Shown: one piece after another, positions 34,031 through 44,900 of the stretch
Layout of the letters: every line of letters begins with the position of its first letter
Numbering within the stretch: position 1 is the stretch's first letter
NCBI RefSeq assembly: GCF_004124275.1
Contig: NZ_CP027218.1
Span: 4,485,001 to 4,549,000, forward strand
Reading direction: 5' to 3'
From: Pseudomonas sp. DTU12.3
Lineage (GTDB): Bacteria > Pseudomonadota > Gammaproteobacteria > Pseudomonadales > Pseudomonadaceae
DNA length: 64,000 bases
Notes under the pieces: model-generated
What the model saw: the letters and a program-made list of their open reading frames with translations, nothing else
What the model was told of the DNA's origin: nothing
The model's database searches: none
Position numbers and translations under genes: made by a program

Positions 34031-34776
34031 CGCTAACCCTGGGCACTGCCCTGCTGCACTTGCCGTCGGTGCAGGCTGCTGAAGAATTGCCGGCGGCGAT
34101 CAAGCAGATCGAAGCCAAAGGCGCGAAAATCGTTGGTCAGTTCGATGCTCCCGATGGTTTGCGCGGCTACGCGGCGCAATATCAGAACCGTGGCATGGCG
34201 CTGTACCTGACCCCGGATGGCAAACACGTCCTGCTGGGTAATCTGTATGACGCCGACGGCAAGGACCTGAGCAGCGAACCGTTGCAAAAACTGGTCTACG
34301 CGCCGATGGCCAAGGAAGTCTGGGCCAAGTTCGAAGCAAGCAACTGGATTCAGGACGGCAACAAGGATGCACCGCGCACGGTGTACCTGTTCAGTGATCC
34401 GAACTGCCCTTACTGCAACATGTTCTGGGAACAGGCGCGGCCTTGGGTCAAGTCCGGCAAGGTGCAGTTGCGGCACATCATGGTCGGCATCATTCGCGAA
34501 GACAGCCCGGGCAAATCGGCGGCGCTGCTGGCGGCGAAAGACCCGGCCAAGGCGCTGGAAGATCATGAGAAGGCTGGCAAGGCCAGTTCACTCAAGGCGC
34601 TCAAAGATATTCCGGCAGCCGTGCAGAGCAAGCTGGGGGCGAACATGCAGTTGATGGAAGACCTCGATTTGCAGGCGACGCCGGCGATTTTCTACATGGA
34701 TGCCAAGGGTGAGTTGCAACAGCAGCAAGGTGCGCCTTCGCCGGAGAAACTGGCGCAGATTCTCGGGCCTAAGTAA
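34006..34776 (+). CDS. dsbG: Periplasmic disulfide isomerase/chaperone DsbG
   Basis: A 256-residue DsbC/DsbG-family protein. Signal peptide ending SVQA-AEELP; N-terminal cystatin-like dimerisation domain (about 25-85); linker helix; thioredoxin domain with active site FSDPNCPYCNMFWEQ (CPYC, the DsbG pair, about 135-138) and the cis-Pro loop DLQATPAIFY. It isomerises wrong disulfides or protects sulfenylated cysteines, kept reduced by DsbD. The start overlaps the preceding gene, so the three are an operon. A REP pair follows. Confidence 0.92.
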   Translation: MPRLRHLLTLTLGTALLHLPSVQAAEELPAAIKQIEAKGAKIVGQFDAPDGLRGYAAQYQNRGMALYLTPDGKHVLLGNLYDADGKDLSSEPLQKLVYAPMAKEVWAKFEASNWIQDGNKDAPRTVYLFSDPNCPYCNMFWEQARPWVKSGKVQLRHIMVGIIREDSPGKSAALLAAKDPAKALEDHEKAGKASSLKALKDIPAAVQSKLGANMQLMEDLDLQATPAIFYMDAKGELQQQQGAPSPEKLAQILGPK

Positions 34777-34802
34777 CCCTTCTATCTTTATTGCCTGATC
34801 TG

Positions 34803-34881
34803 GCCTCTTCGCGAGCAAGCCCGCTCCCACATTTAGATTTGTGTACGCAGAACCAATGTGGGAGCGGGCTTGCTCGCGAAG
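34803..34881. repeat. Paired REP element (family B)
   Basis: CTTCGCGAGCAAGCCCGCTCCCACA and its inverted copy, about 30 bases apart, lie between the convergent dsbG and hydrolase genes, right arm ending 6 bases before the hydrolase stop. Confidence 0.88.
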
Positions 34882-34886
34882 AACGA

Positions 34887-35711
34887 TTACTCGGTATGTC
34901 GGTTGCGCTCGCTGAGGAAGGCGAACAACACCTCGGTGACAAACTCGGGGTTCTCCAGATTGGAGATATGCCCCGCCTGCGGTACCAGCACCCACGGGCA
35001 ACCGATCAGCTCGGCCATTTCCTGCGCTTCCGAGGGTGGTCGTGGTTTGTCCTGATCGCCGCACAGTACCAGCGTGGTTGCGGCATTCAACTCACCGAGA
35101 CGTGGCAATAAATCATCACGGCCAAAGGTGATGCGCCCCATCGGCACGATGCTGTCGCGCAAGCGGTCAGACGAATACGCTGCCAGTTTTGCACGGAAAT
35201 CCTGATACAGCGCCGACTGCGAATCGATGCCCGGGCGGAAGAAGATTGGCACGACGATGTCGAGCAGTTGCTCGGAGATTTCGCCGCTGTCTTCAATCTG
35301 CTTGAACAGCGAGAAGTAATACTGACGGGTCGGCTCCGGCTCGACGCCGACGTAGGTGTCCATCAGCGCCAGGCCGTTGATCCGCTGCGGAGCCGCCAGC
35401 GCCAGACGCACGCCCCACATGCCGCCGACCGACAAGCCAACGAGCGTGACCTGATCGATGTCCAGATGATCGAGCAAGGCCTGCGCCTGACGTGCGATGT
35501 CGTCCAGCGAGGTGGTGTTTTCGGGTAACCGCCCCGACTCGCCGTGGCCCCACAGGTCCAGCGCAATCACCCGATAGTGCGGCGACAACGCGGCAACCTG
35601 CGGCGCCCACATGGCCTGATCCCACAGATAGCTGCCGGCCAGCAGGACTGCCGGGCCGGTGCCTTGATCAATGTAATGCAGTGCTTGTCCGTCAACCGTG
35701 AAGAAGGGCAT
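34887..35711 (-). CDS. Alpha/beta hydrolase
   Basis: A 274-residue alpha/beta hydrolase. Oxyanion segment LLAGSYLWDQAMW (an unusual AGS where HG is common), DLWGHGESGRLP, nucleophile elbow VGLSVGGMWG (Ser), acid CGDQDKPRP and catalytic His in PQAGHISNLENPEFV. It resembles the 3-oxoadipate enol-lactonase/BioH-like group but no substrate can be assigned. It is downstream of pvdL on the same strand, separated by a hairpin terminator and a REP pair, so probably independent. Confidence 0.84.
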   Translation of the reverse strand: MPFFTVDGQALHYIDQGTGPAVLLAGSYLWDQAMWAPQVAALSPHYRVIALDLWGHGESGRLPENTTSLDDIARQAQALLDHLDIDQVTLVGLSVGGMWGVRLALAAPQRINGLALMDTYVGVEPEPTRQYYFSLFKQIEDSGEISEQLLDIVVPIFFRPGIDSQSALYQDFRAKLAAYSSDRLRDSIVPMGRITFGRDDLLPRLGELNAATTLVLCGDQDKPRPPSEAQEMAELIGCPWVLVPQAGHISNLENPEFVTEVLFAFLSERNRHTE

Positions 35712-35727
35712 CGATTCACCTGCGCGG

Positions 35728-35760
35728 TAAAAAACAGAACCGGCAGACTGAGCTGCCGGT
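35728..35760 (-). terminator. Intrinsic terminator downstream of pvdL
   Basis: On the minus strand ACCGGCAG (35753-35760) pairs with CTGCCGGT (35739-35746), followed by TCTGTTTTTT. It lies about 145 bases past the pvdL stop, beyond a REP pair, and 28 bases before the start of the hydrolase gene. Confidence 0.75.
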
Positions 35761-35819
35761 TGCTGATCGTCAACCTTGGAAATGATGCGGTTTGTGTTGA
35801 CGTCCGATGTCAGAAAAGC

Positions 35820-35903
35820 AAAAAGATCGCAGCCTGCGGCAGCTCCTACAGGGAAACGCGATGTTCTCTGTAGGAGCTGCCGCAGGCTGCGATCTTTTGA
35901 TCT
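35820..35903. repeat. Paired REP element (family A) abutting the pvdL stop codon
   Basis: Two perfect inverted copies of GTAGGAGCTGCCGCAGGCTGCGATC separated by about 25 bases; the right one ends next to the TAA of pvdL (35904-35906). Confidence 0.9.
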
Positions 35904-38900
35904 TTACAGCCCCTCCAGCTCCGCCATCAGATCATTCAACCGGTCAACCTTCTCCTCGGTGATATCACTCGCCGCCAGCCCATCGATGTACTCGGCCAGT
36001 TCCTCCACCGTGCTGCACTCGAACATCGCCCGCAACGGCACGTCGCGCTGCAGCGACTTCTGTACCCGCGAAGCGATCTGCGTGGCCAGCAACGAATGCC
36101 CGCCCAGCTCAAAGAAGTTGTCACGCACACCGACCTGCTCGACCTTCAACACCTCGGCCCAAATGTCGGCCAGCGTCTGCTCCAGTTCATTGCGCGGGGC
36201 CAGATAGTCCTGGCTCTGCAACTGACCGATCTCCAGCGCCGGCAGGGCTTTGCGGTCGAGTTTGCCGTTGGCATTCAGCGGCAACTGATCGAGCCACAAC
36301 CAGTGCAGCGGCACCATGTACTCCGGCAACTCGGCACGCAGGCGCTGTTTGATCCGCTCCAGACGTTCGCTTGGGTTGAGTGCCGAATCGGCCGCAACCA
36401 GATAGCCGACCAAGTGCTTACCGTTGACACCTTCCTGCACACCAACCGCGCCATCGCGCACTTCCGGCTGTTCATGCAGGCGCGCTTCGATCTCGCCCAG
36501 TTCGATGCGGTAACCGCGAATCTTCACCTGATGGTCAACGCGGCCAACGTACTCGAGCACACCGTCGCTGCGACGCCGCGCCAGATCCCCGGTGCGGTAC
36601 AGACGTTCGCCCGGCGCACCGAACGGGTTCGGCACAAACACCGGCGCGGTGCGCAACGGATCGCTGACATAACCGCGACCGACGCCCGTGCCCGCCACGC
36701 ACAACTCACCCACCGCACCCAGAGGCACCAGTTCCAGCGCGCCATCGACCAGATAGAGCAAGTTGTTGTCGGTCGGTGTACCGATCGGCAAATAGCTGCC
36801 GCGCGTCGACGCCATGTCGACACGGAAGAACGCCACGTCATCCGAGCATTCCGCCGGGCCATAAGCGTTGACCAGACCGATGTCCGGGTAACGCAGCAAC
36901 CATTGATGCGCCAGCTCCGGCGGCATTGCTTCACCGGTCGGCAACATCCAGCGCAAGCCATCGAGGCTCAGGCGCTCCGAGGCGAGCATGCCCTGAATCA
37001 GCGACGGCACGCTCTCCAGCACGGTGATGCCCTGCGCTTGCACGTGCACCAGCAACCCTTGCGGATCGTGGGCGATGGTATTCGGCACGATGTCCACCCG
37101 CGCGCCGAACAGCGGCGCGGCGAGGAACTGCCAGACCGAAATATCGAAGCTTTGCGAAGCGGTCTGGGCGATGACGTCGGCGTCGCTCAGATTCAAGTAC
37201 GGCACCTTGCTCAACTGGTTATTAAGCATGCCGCGCTGCTCGACCATCACGCCTTTCGGCAGGCCAGTGGAGCCCGAGGTGTAGATCACGTAGGCGAGGT
37301 TGTCCGGGGCGCTGTAAATGCCCAGGTCCTGCGCCGACGTTGCCGCCGCCTGAATCTCTTCCCAGACCAGCAACTTTGGACGATTGGCGCAGCTGAACTC
37401 ATCCAGCAACGTCTGCGCCTGTTCAAAGCATGCTTTAGAGCAGACGAGAACCGGCGTGCGGCTCAGCTCGATGATGCGTTGCAGACGCTGGCTCGGCAGG
37501 CCCGGATCCAGTGGCAGATAACCCGCGCCAGCTTTGAAGCTGCCGATGATCATGCCGAGCAGATCGAGATTTCGTTCGCCGAGCAAGGCCACCGGTTGAT
37601 CCATCTGCACCCCGGCCGCGACCAGTGCATGGCCGAGACGGTTGGCGTTGTGGTTCAGTTCAGCGTAGCTCTGTTGCTGATCCAGGCACGTCGCGGCGAT
37701 GCGCTGCGGATGCGCCGTCACCTGTGCTTCGAACAGCGCCACATAGCTCTGCTCCAGCGGATAATCGTGGCCACTCTGGTTGCAACCGTGCAGCAGGAAG
37801 TCCTGTTCCTCGGTACCCAGCAGCGGCAGATCGGCCATGTCACCATGGAAGCCATCGACCAGCGCCAGCAGCAGACGCTTGAACTCGCCGAGCATGCGCT
37901 CGATGGTCGATTCGTCGAAATAACGCTGGTCATACGACAGGTGCAAACCAAGGTCATCGCCCGGGTAGCACACCGCCGTCAACGGGAAGTTAGTGTGCGT
38001 GCGGCCGGAGTCCGAGGTCGCATTCAGGCTCTGCGCCCGATCCAGCACCGAGACTTCAACCGGGGCGTTTTCGAAGACAAACAAGCTGTCGAACAACGGC
38101 TGGCCTTTCGGCAATTCGCTTTGTTCCTGGATGTTCACCAGCGGCAGGTATTCGTATTCGCGCAGTTGCATGTTGCTGTCGAGCAAACCACTGAGCCACT
38201 GACGCACGCTGCTACGCTGATCGTCAGCCGGCATCTGCACCCGCAGCGCGATGCTGTTGATGAACAGACCAACGGTGCGCTGCATCTCCGGCATTTCCAC
38301 CGGCCGCCCGGCCACGGTCACGCCGAACAGCACATCACGATCGCCGCTCATACGGCGCAGCACCAAGGCCCACGCTGCTTGAGCAAACGTGTTGATCGTC
38401 AGTTGATGCGCCTGCGCCAGTTCACGCAGACGCGCACCGTCCTCGACATTCAGGCGGGTGTAGCGATCGCCGACGATCATCCCGCCGCTTTCACCGGCAT
38501 GTTCACGCAGGAACGGCCGGTCACTCGGAATCGGCGTGGTGCGCTCAAAGCCTTGCAGATTGCTCTGCCACCACTGCCGCGCTTCGTCGAGGCTCTGGCG
38601 TTGCAGCCAGCCAATATAGTCGCGATAACGCGGCGGCACGGCGAGTTGCGCTTCACGACCCTCACCGAGGGCGGTGTAGATCTCGAAGAAGTCATTCATC
38701 AGCAACGAGCGGCACCAGGCATCGATGAGGATGTGGTGGTTGCTCATCATGAACCAGTAGCGCGCCGCGCCGACCTTGATCAGGCGCAGGTGGAACGGTG
38801 CCTGATTGAGCAGATCGAAACCGGCCTTTCGCTCGTTTTTCAGCAGCGCTTGCAGCTTCGGTTCCTGCTCGGTTTCGGCGATGGCGCTCCAGTCCAGATA

Positions 38901-41900
38901 CTCGATTGGCGTGCGACCCGGGGTGTGAATCACTTGCAGCATGTCTTCGCCGACGTTCCAGCAGAACGACGCGCGCAACGCTTCATGACGGGCGATCACC
39001 GCTTGCCAGGCCTGAGCGAAACGCTCGGCGTCGAGTTCACTGTTGATGCGGTAGCGATCCTGCATGTAGTACAGACCGGTGCCCGGCTCGAGCAAGGTGT
39101 GCAGGAGCATGCCTTCCTGCATCGGCGTCAGCGGATAGACGTCTTCGATGTGCGCGGCCGGCACCGGCAAGGCATCGAGTTGCGCCTGAGTCAGCTTGGC
39201 CAATGGGAAGTCCGAAGGCGTCAGTCCACCGGCGTCGTCTTGCAGGCAATGGTCGATCAGGCTTTGCAGCTCACCGAGGTACGCGTCGGCCAGATCGTTG
39301 ATGGTCTGTGCGTCGTAACGCTCGGCGCTGAAGGTCCAGCGCAAGAGCAATTCACCGCCATAAACCTGGCTGTCGACGCTCAATTCATTCGGCAAAGGTG
39401 CCTGCGGATCGTGGGCGGCACCGACCGGCTCGTCCAGCGGACGGAACAGCGCATCGCTGCCAAAACTCTGATCGAACTGGCCGAGGTAGTTGAAGGTGAT
39501 CGGCGCCTGCGGCAACGCGGCCATGCTGCGCTGGCTGAGGTCGTCGGCGAGATAACGCAGCACTCCATAACCGAGGCCTTTGTGCGGTACCGCGCGCAGT
39601 TGCTCCTTGATCGCCTTGATCGAAGCGCCCTGCCCGGCGGCCTCTTCGATGTTGTGCGGGGTCAGGCGTAATGGATAGGCGCTGGTGAACCAGCCGACGG
39701 TGCGGGTCAGGTCGATCTCGTCGAACAGGGTTTCGCGGCCGTGGCCTTCCAGTTGAATGAGCGCCGACGGCTGACCGCTCCAGCGGCACAGCACGCGGGC
39801 CAATGCGGTCAGCAGCAGATCGTTGACCTGCGTGCGGTAAGCGGCCGGCGCCTGTTGTAGCAACTGTCTGGTGTGTTCGGCATCGAGACGCACGTTGACG
39901 GTTTGTGCGTGACGATTCTGCTGGCCGCCCTGCGGGTTTTCGCAAGGCAGATCGGCGTTCGGGCCGGCCAATTGCGTCTGCCACCAGTCGAGTTCTTCGC
40001 GCAGGGATTCGCTGCCGGCGTAGGCCTGCAAGCGTGCGGCCCAGTCTTTGAAGGCACTGGTTTTTGCCGGCAGTTTCACCGCTTGTTCGGCGTCGAGTTG
40101 GCGGTACACGGTTTGCAAATCGTCGAGCAACACGCGCCACGACACGCCATCGACCACCAAGTGATGGATCGCGATAAACAGGCGTTGCTGACCGTGCGGG
40201 CCATCGACCAGCACGCCACGCAGCAGCGGGCCTTGCGCAAGATCGAGGCTGCGCTGGGCATCGGCGAACAGTGCTGCGCACTTGTCCATCGACGGCACGC
40301 GCACTTGCCACAACACCGCCGCATCGGACACCGGTTGATGGCTGGCTTGCCACCGGCTGTCGGACTCGGTGAAGCGCAGACGCAGGGCGTCATGTTGCTC
40401 GATCACCGCCAGCAACGCTTGCTCCAGACGATGTGGTTCCAGCGCCACGGTTGGCTCCAGCAACAGCGCCTGATTCCAGTGCTGACGCTCAGGGATATCG
40501 GTGTCGAAGAACCAATGCTGAATCGGCGTCAGAGGCGATTCACCAACCACCAGACCTTGCTCGGCCGTCACTTGTTCGGTGCGGCTGGCCACGGCGGCGA
40601 GGGTCTGCACAGTCTGATGCTGGAACAGGTCACGCGGGCTGAAATGAATGCCTTGCTGACGTGCGCGGCTGACCACTTGAATCGACAGAATCGAGTCGCC
40701 ACCGAGTTCGAAGAAGTTGTCGTTGAGGCCAACCTGTTCGACGTTGAGCACTGCGCACCAGATCTGCGCCAGGGTCTGCTCCAGCTCGTTACTTGGCGCG
40801 ACGTAGTCCTGACGATTCGCCTCAGGATTCGGCGCCGGCAACGCACGACGATCGAGTTTGCCGTTGTCCGTCAGTGGCATGCTCGCCAGCAGAATCAGGT
40901 GCGTCGGCACCATGTAATCCGGCAGTTGCGCCTTGAGCTGCGACTTGAGAGCGTCGCGCAGCTCGGCCTGTTTGGCTTCGCTTTGCTCGGCAACTTCGGT
41001 GACCAGATAGCCGACCAGTTGTTTGCCGCTTGGCGCATCGAGGGCGAGCACCACGGCTTCGCGGATCGAATCGTGATCGAGCAAACGGGTTTCGATTTCG
41101 CCCAGTTCGATACGGAAACCACGGATTTTCACCTGATGGTCGATCCGGCCCAGGTATTCCACCAGGCCATCGGCACGCTGGCGCACGAGGTCGCCGGTGC
41201 GGTACATGCGCCCGCCATCAGTGGCAAACGGGTCCGCGATAAAACGCTCGGCGGTGATCCCCGGACGATCGTGATAAGCCTGGGCCAGACCGGCGCCGCC
41301 GACGAACAATTCACCGGTCGCGCCCTGTGGCACCAGCGCCAGATCGGCGTCGAGAATGTACGCAACACGCGCGCCAATCACGCTGCCGATCGGCACGCTG
41401 CCGGCGCCCTCTTCCAGCACCTCCGGCGCCAGACTGGCCAGTGGCATGACCACGGTTTCCGTCGGGCCATAGGCGTTGAAAAACATCGCCGGTTTGAACG
41501 TCGCCCGGATGCGTTGCAGATGCTCGCCGGTCAGCGCTTCACCGCCGGTGATGATCATCCGCACCGGCAGGATCTCGTTTTGCGTCGAGAGGAACTGCGC
41601 CAACTGGCTGCCGTAGCTCGGGGTGAAACCGAGCACGTTGATTTTATGCGAACGGATCAAACCGCAGATTTCTTCGGCGTCCCACTGACCTTGCGCACGC
41701 AACACCACTTGCGCGCCGCTGAGCAGCGGCACCAGCAGACGCTCGGTCGCCGCGTCGAAGTTGATCGAATAGAAGTGCAGTTCGCAATCGTCCGGGCGCA
41801 TGCCGAAACGCTCGATCACGGCTTGGCAGTGCATGGCGATTTCGCCGTGGGAGACCACCACGCCTTTCGGTTTGCCGGTCGAACCCGAGGTGTAAATCAG

Positions 41901-44900
41901 GTACGCCTGATGCTGCGGCAGGCTGATAAACGGCAGCTCGCTGGCCGGATAATCAGCGAGTGCCGCGCTGTCGTCTTCCAGGCACCAGCGCGCCACACTC
42001 GACGGCAGATCGCCAAGGGCATTGAACATCGCGCGATCACTGAGCAGCAGGCCGATGCGGCTGTCTTCGATCATGTAATGCAGACGGTCGAGCGGGTACT
42101 CCGGGTCCAGCGGCACATACGCACCGCCAGCCTTGAGAATCGCCAGCAGGCCGATGACCATTTCCAGCGAACGCTCCAGCGCCAGACCGACGCGCACTTG
42201 CGGCCCGACGCCACGCTCACGCAAAGCCCAGGCCAGGCGATTGGCGTGGGCATCGAGTTCGGCGTAGCTCAGGGTCTGCCCGGCGAAGGTCAGCGCAGGG
42301 GCGTCTTTACGCGCCAGTGCCTGCTCGGCGAACAGGTGATGGATGCACTGATCGAGACGATGCTCGCCCGGCTCGATACCGAGGCTGTCGAGCAGTTGCT
42401 GTTGCTCCGGCGAATCGAGCAGCGGCAATTCACTGAGGCGCTGTTGCGGATCGGCGATCAGTGCTTCGAGCAAGTTGCGCCAATGTCTGGCCATGCGCGC
42501 GATGGTCGGCTCGTCGAACAGATCGGTGCTGTAAGTCAGGCAGCAACCGAGGCGATGATCGAGGTCGGTGACTTCCAGGTTGAGGTCGAACTTGGTCGCC
42601 CGCGCATCGTTGGCCAGATATTCGACGGTCATGCCGGCGAGCATGCGGCTCTGCTGGAATTCCCAGCGCTGCACGTTACACATCACCTGGAACAGCGGGT
42701 TGTACGCGGCGCTGCGTGGCGGCTGCAAGGTTTCAACCAGATGATCGAATGGCAGATCCTGATGCGACTGGCCTTCGATCACGGTGTGGCGCATCTGCTC
42801 GAACAACTCGCCGACCGACATCATCCCGTCGAGCTGGCAACGCAGCACTTGAGTGTTGAGGAACGCACCGATCAGCCCTTCGCTTTCCGGACGAATGCGG
42901 TTGGCCACCGGCGCGCCGATGCGCAGATCGGTCTGGCCGCTGTAGCGGTAGAGCAGCGTGGCCAGTGCGGCAGTCATGGTCATGAACAGGGTCAGACCGT
43001 TTTGCGCATTGAATGCACGAACGCGCGCGGCGAGGTCGTCGCTGAGGTCGAAACGGAACAGCTCGCCCTGGTGGCTTTGCACCGGCGGACGCGGGCGGTC
43101 GCCGGGCAATTCCAGCAGCGGATGTTCGCGACCGAGTTGCGCGGTCCAGTAATCGAGTTGGCGCTGACGCTCGCCGGACTCCAGCCAGTTACGCTGCCAG
43201 ACGCTGTAGTCGAGGTACTGCACCGGCAACGGTTCCAGCGGCGAATCGCGATCATCGACAAACGCTTCGTACAGCGCACTGAGTTCACGGGCGAAGATGT
43301 CCATCGCCCAACCTTCGGTGACGATGTGGTGCAGGGTCAGGACGAAGTAATGTTCGTGCTCGGCAGTCTTGACCAGGCAGGCGCGCAGCAGCGGACCGGT
43401 TTCCAGGTCGAACGGCAGATGCGCTTCTTCATCGGCCAGTTGCTGAACCTTTTGTTCACGCACGTCGGCGGCGAATTTGGAGAAATCCTTCCAGCCCATG
43501 CGCACGCCGGTTTCGGCATGCACCTGCTGACGGGCGACGCCATCAACGCTCGGGAACGTGGTGCGCAGGGTTTCGTGACGCAAGATCAGCGCTTGCAACG
43601 CCGACTCGAAACGCTCGACATGCAACACGCCACGCAGGCGCGCCATGCCGCCGACGTTATACGCCGGGCTGTCCGGTTCCATCTGCCAGAGGAACCACAT
43701 GCGCTGTTGCGAGTACGACAGCGGCACCGGTTTGCTGCGATCAACCTTGTCGATCGGTGGCTGCTTGTTGGTGCGGCCGCTGACCTGGATCAGGCGAATC
43801 TGTTCGGCGAAATCACCGAGTTCACTGTGCTCGAACAACGCGCGCAACGGCAGTTCGACGTCGCAGGCCTGACGGCTGCGCGAGATGATTTGCGTGGCCA
43901 GCAGCGAGTGACCGCCGAGGGCGAAGAAGTCGTCGCGCAGACCGACTTGTGCCAGACCCAGCACTTCGCGCCAGATCGCGGCGATCTGCTGTTGCAGTTC
44001 AGTGACCGGCTCGACGTGTTCACGAACCTGCCATTGCGGCTCGGGCAAGCCGCGGCGGTCGAGTTTGCCGCTGGGGCTGAGGGGCATTGCGTCGAGGCGC
44101 ATCAGTTGCGCCGGGACCATGTATTCCGGCAGCTCGGCGGCCAGTGCAGTTTTCAGCCGGGTGGTTTGCTCGTCTGCATCAACGCTGGCATCGGTGGCGG
44201 TGAAGTAGCCAATCAGTTGCGCGCCGGCAGCGGTTTCACGCACCAGCACCACGGCTTGGGCGACGCCGTCCTGCGCGAGCAAACGCGCTTCGATTTCTTC
44301 CGGCTCGACGCGGAAACCACGCAGTTTGACCTGCTGATCGAGACGACCGAGGTACTCGATCACGCCGTCCGACGTCCAGCGTGCACGGTCGCCGGTACGG
44401 TACAAACGCGCGCCCTGCTCGCCCAATGGATCGACGACAAAGCGTTCAGCGGTCAACGCTGGACGACCGAGGTAACCGCGAGCCAGACCGATGCCGCTGA
44501 TGCACAACTCTCCCGGCACACCGGCCGGCACGGGATTGAGATCGGCGTCGAGTACGCGGCAAATCACGTTGCCCAGCGGCCGGCCGATCGGTGAGCGCTC
44601 GCCATCGGCCGTGGTGCAATGCCAATGGGTGACGTTGATCGCGGTTTCGGTCGGGCCGTAACGGTTGTGCAATTGCACCGCTGGCAATTGCGCCAGCACG
44701 CGATTACGCAGTTCGGCCGGTAGTGCTTCACCACCGGAGAAGACCCGGCGCAGACTGGTGCATTCGGCGCTCAGCGGTTCGTCGATGAACAGCGAAAGCA
44801 GCGGCGGGACAAAGTGCAGCGTGGTCACGCCATGCTCTTGAACAAGCTGGGCGATTCGATGCGGATCGCGGTGTTCACCGGGACCTGCAATCAGCAGACG

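Noticed and set aside
36096..44594. Very long plus-strand open frames (36096-39671, 39873-44594) antisense to pvdL
   Set aside because: Shadow frames caused by the high-GC codon pattern; their residue content is not protein-like, they lack ribosome-binding sites, and the sense strand encodes recognisable NRPS domains throughout.
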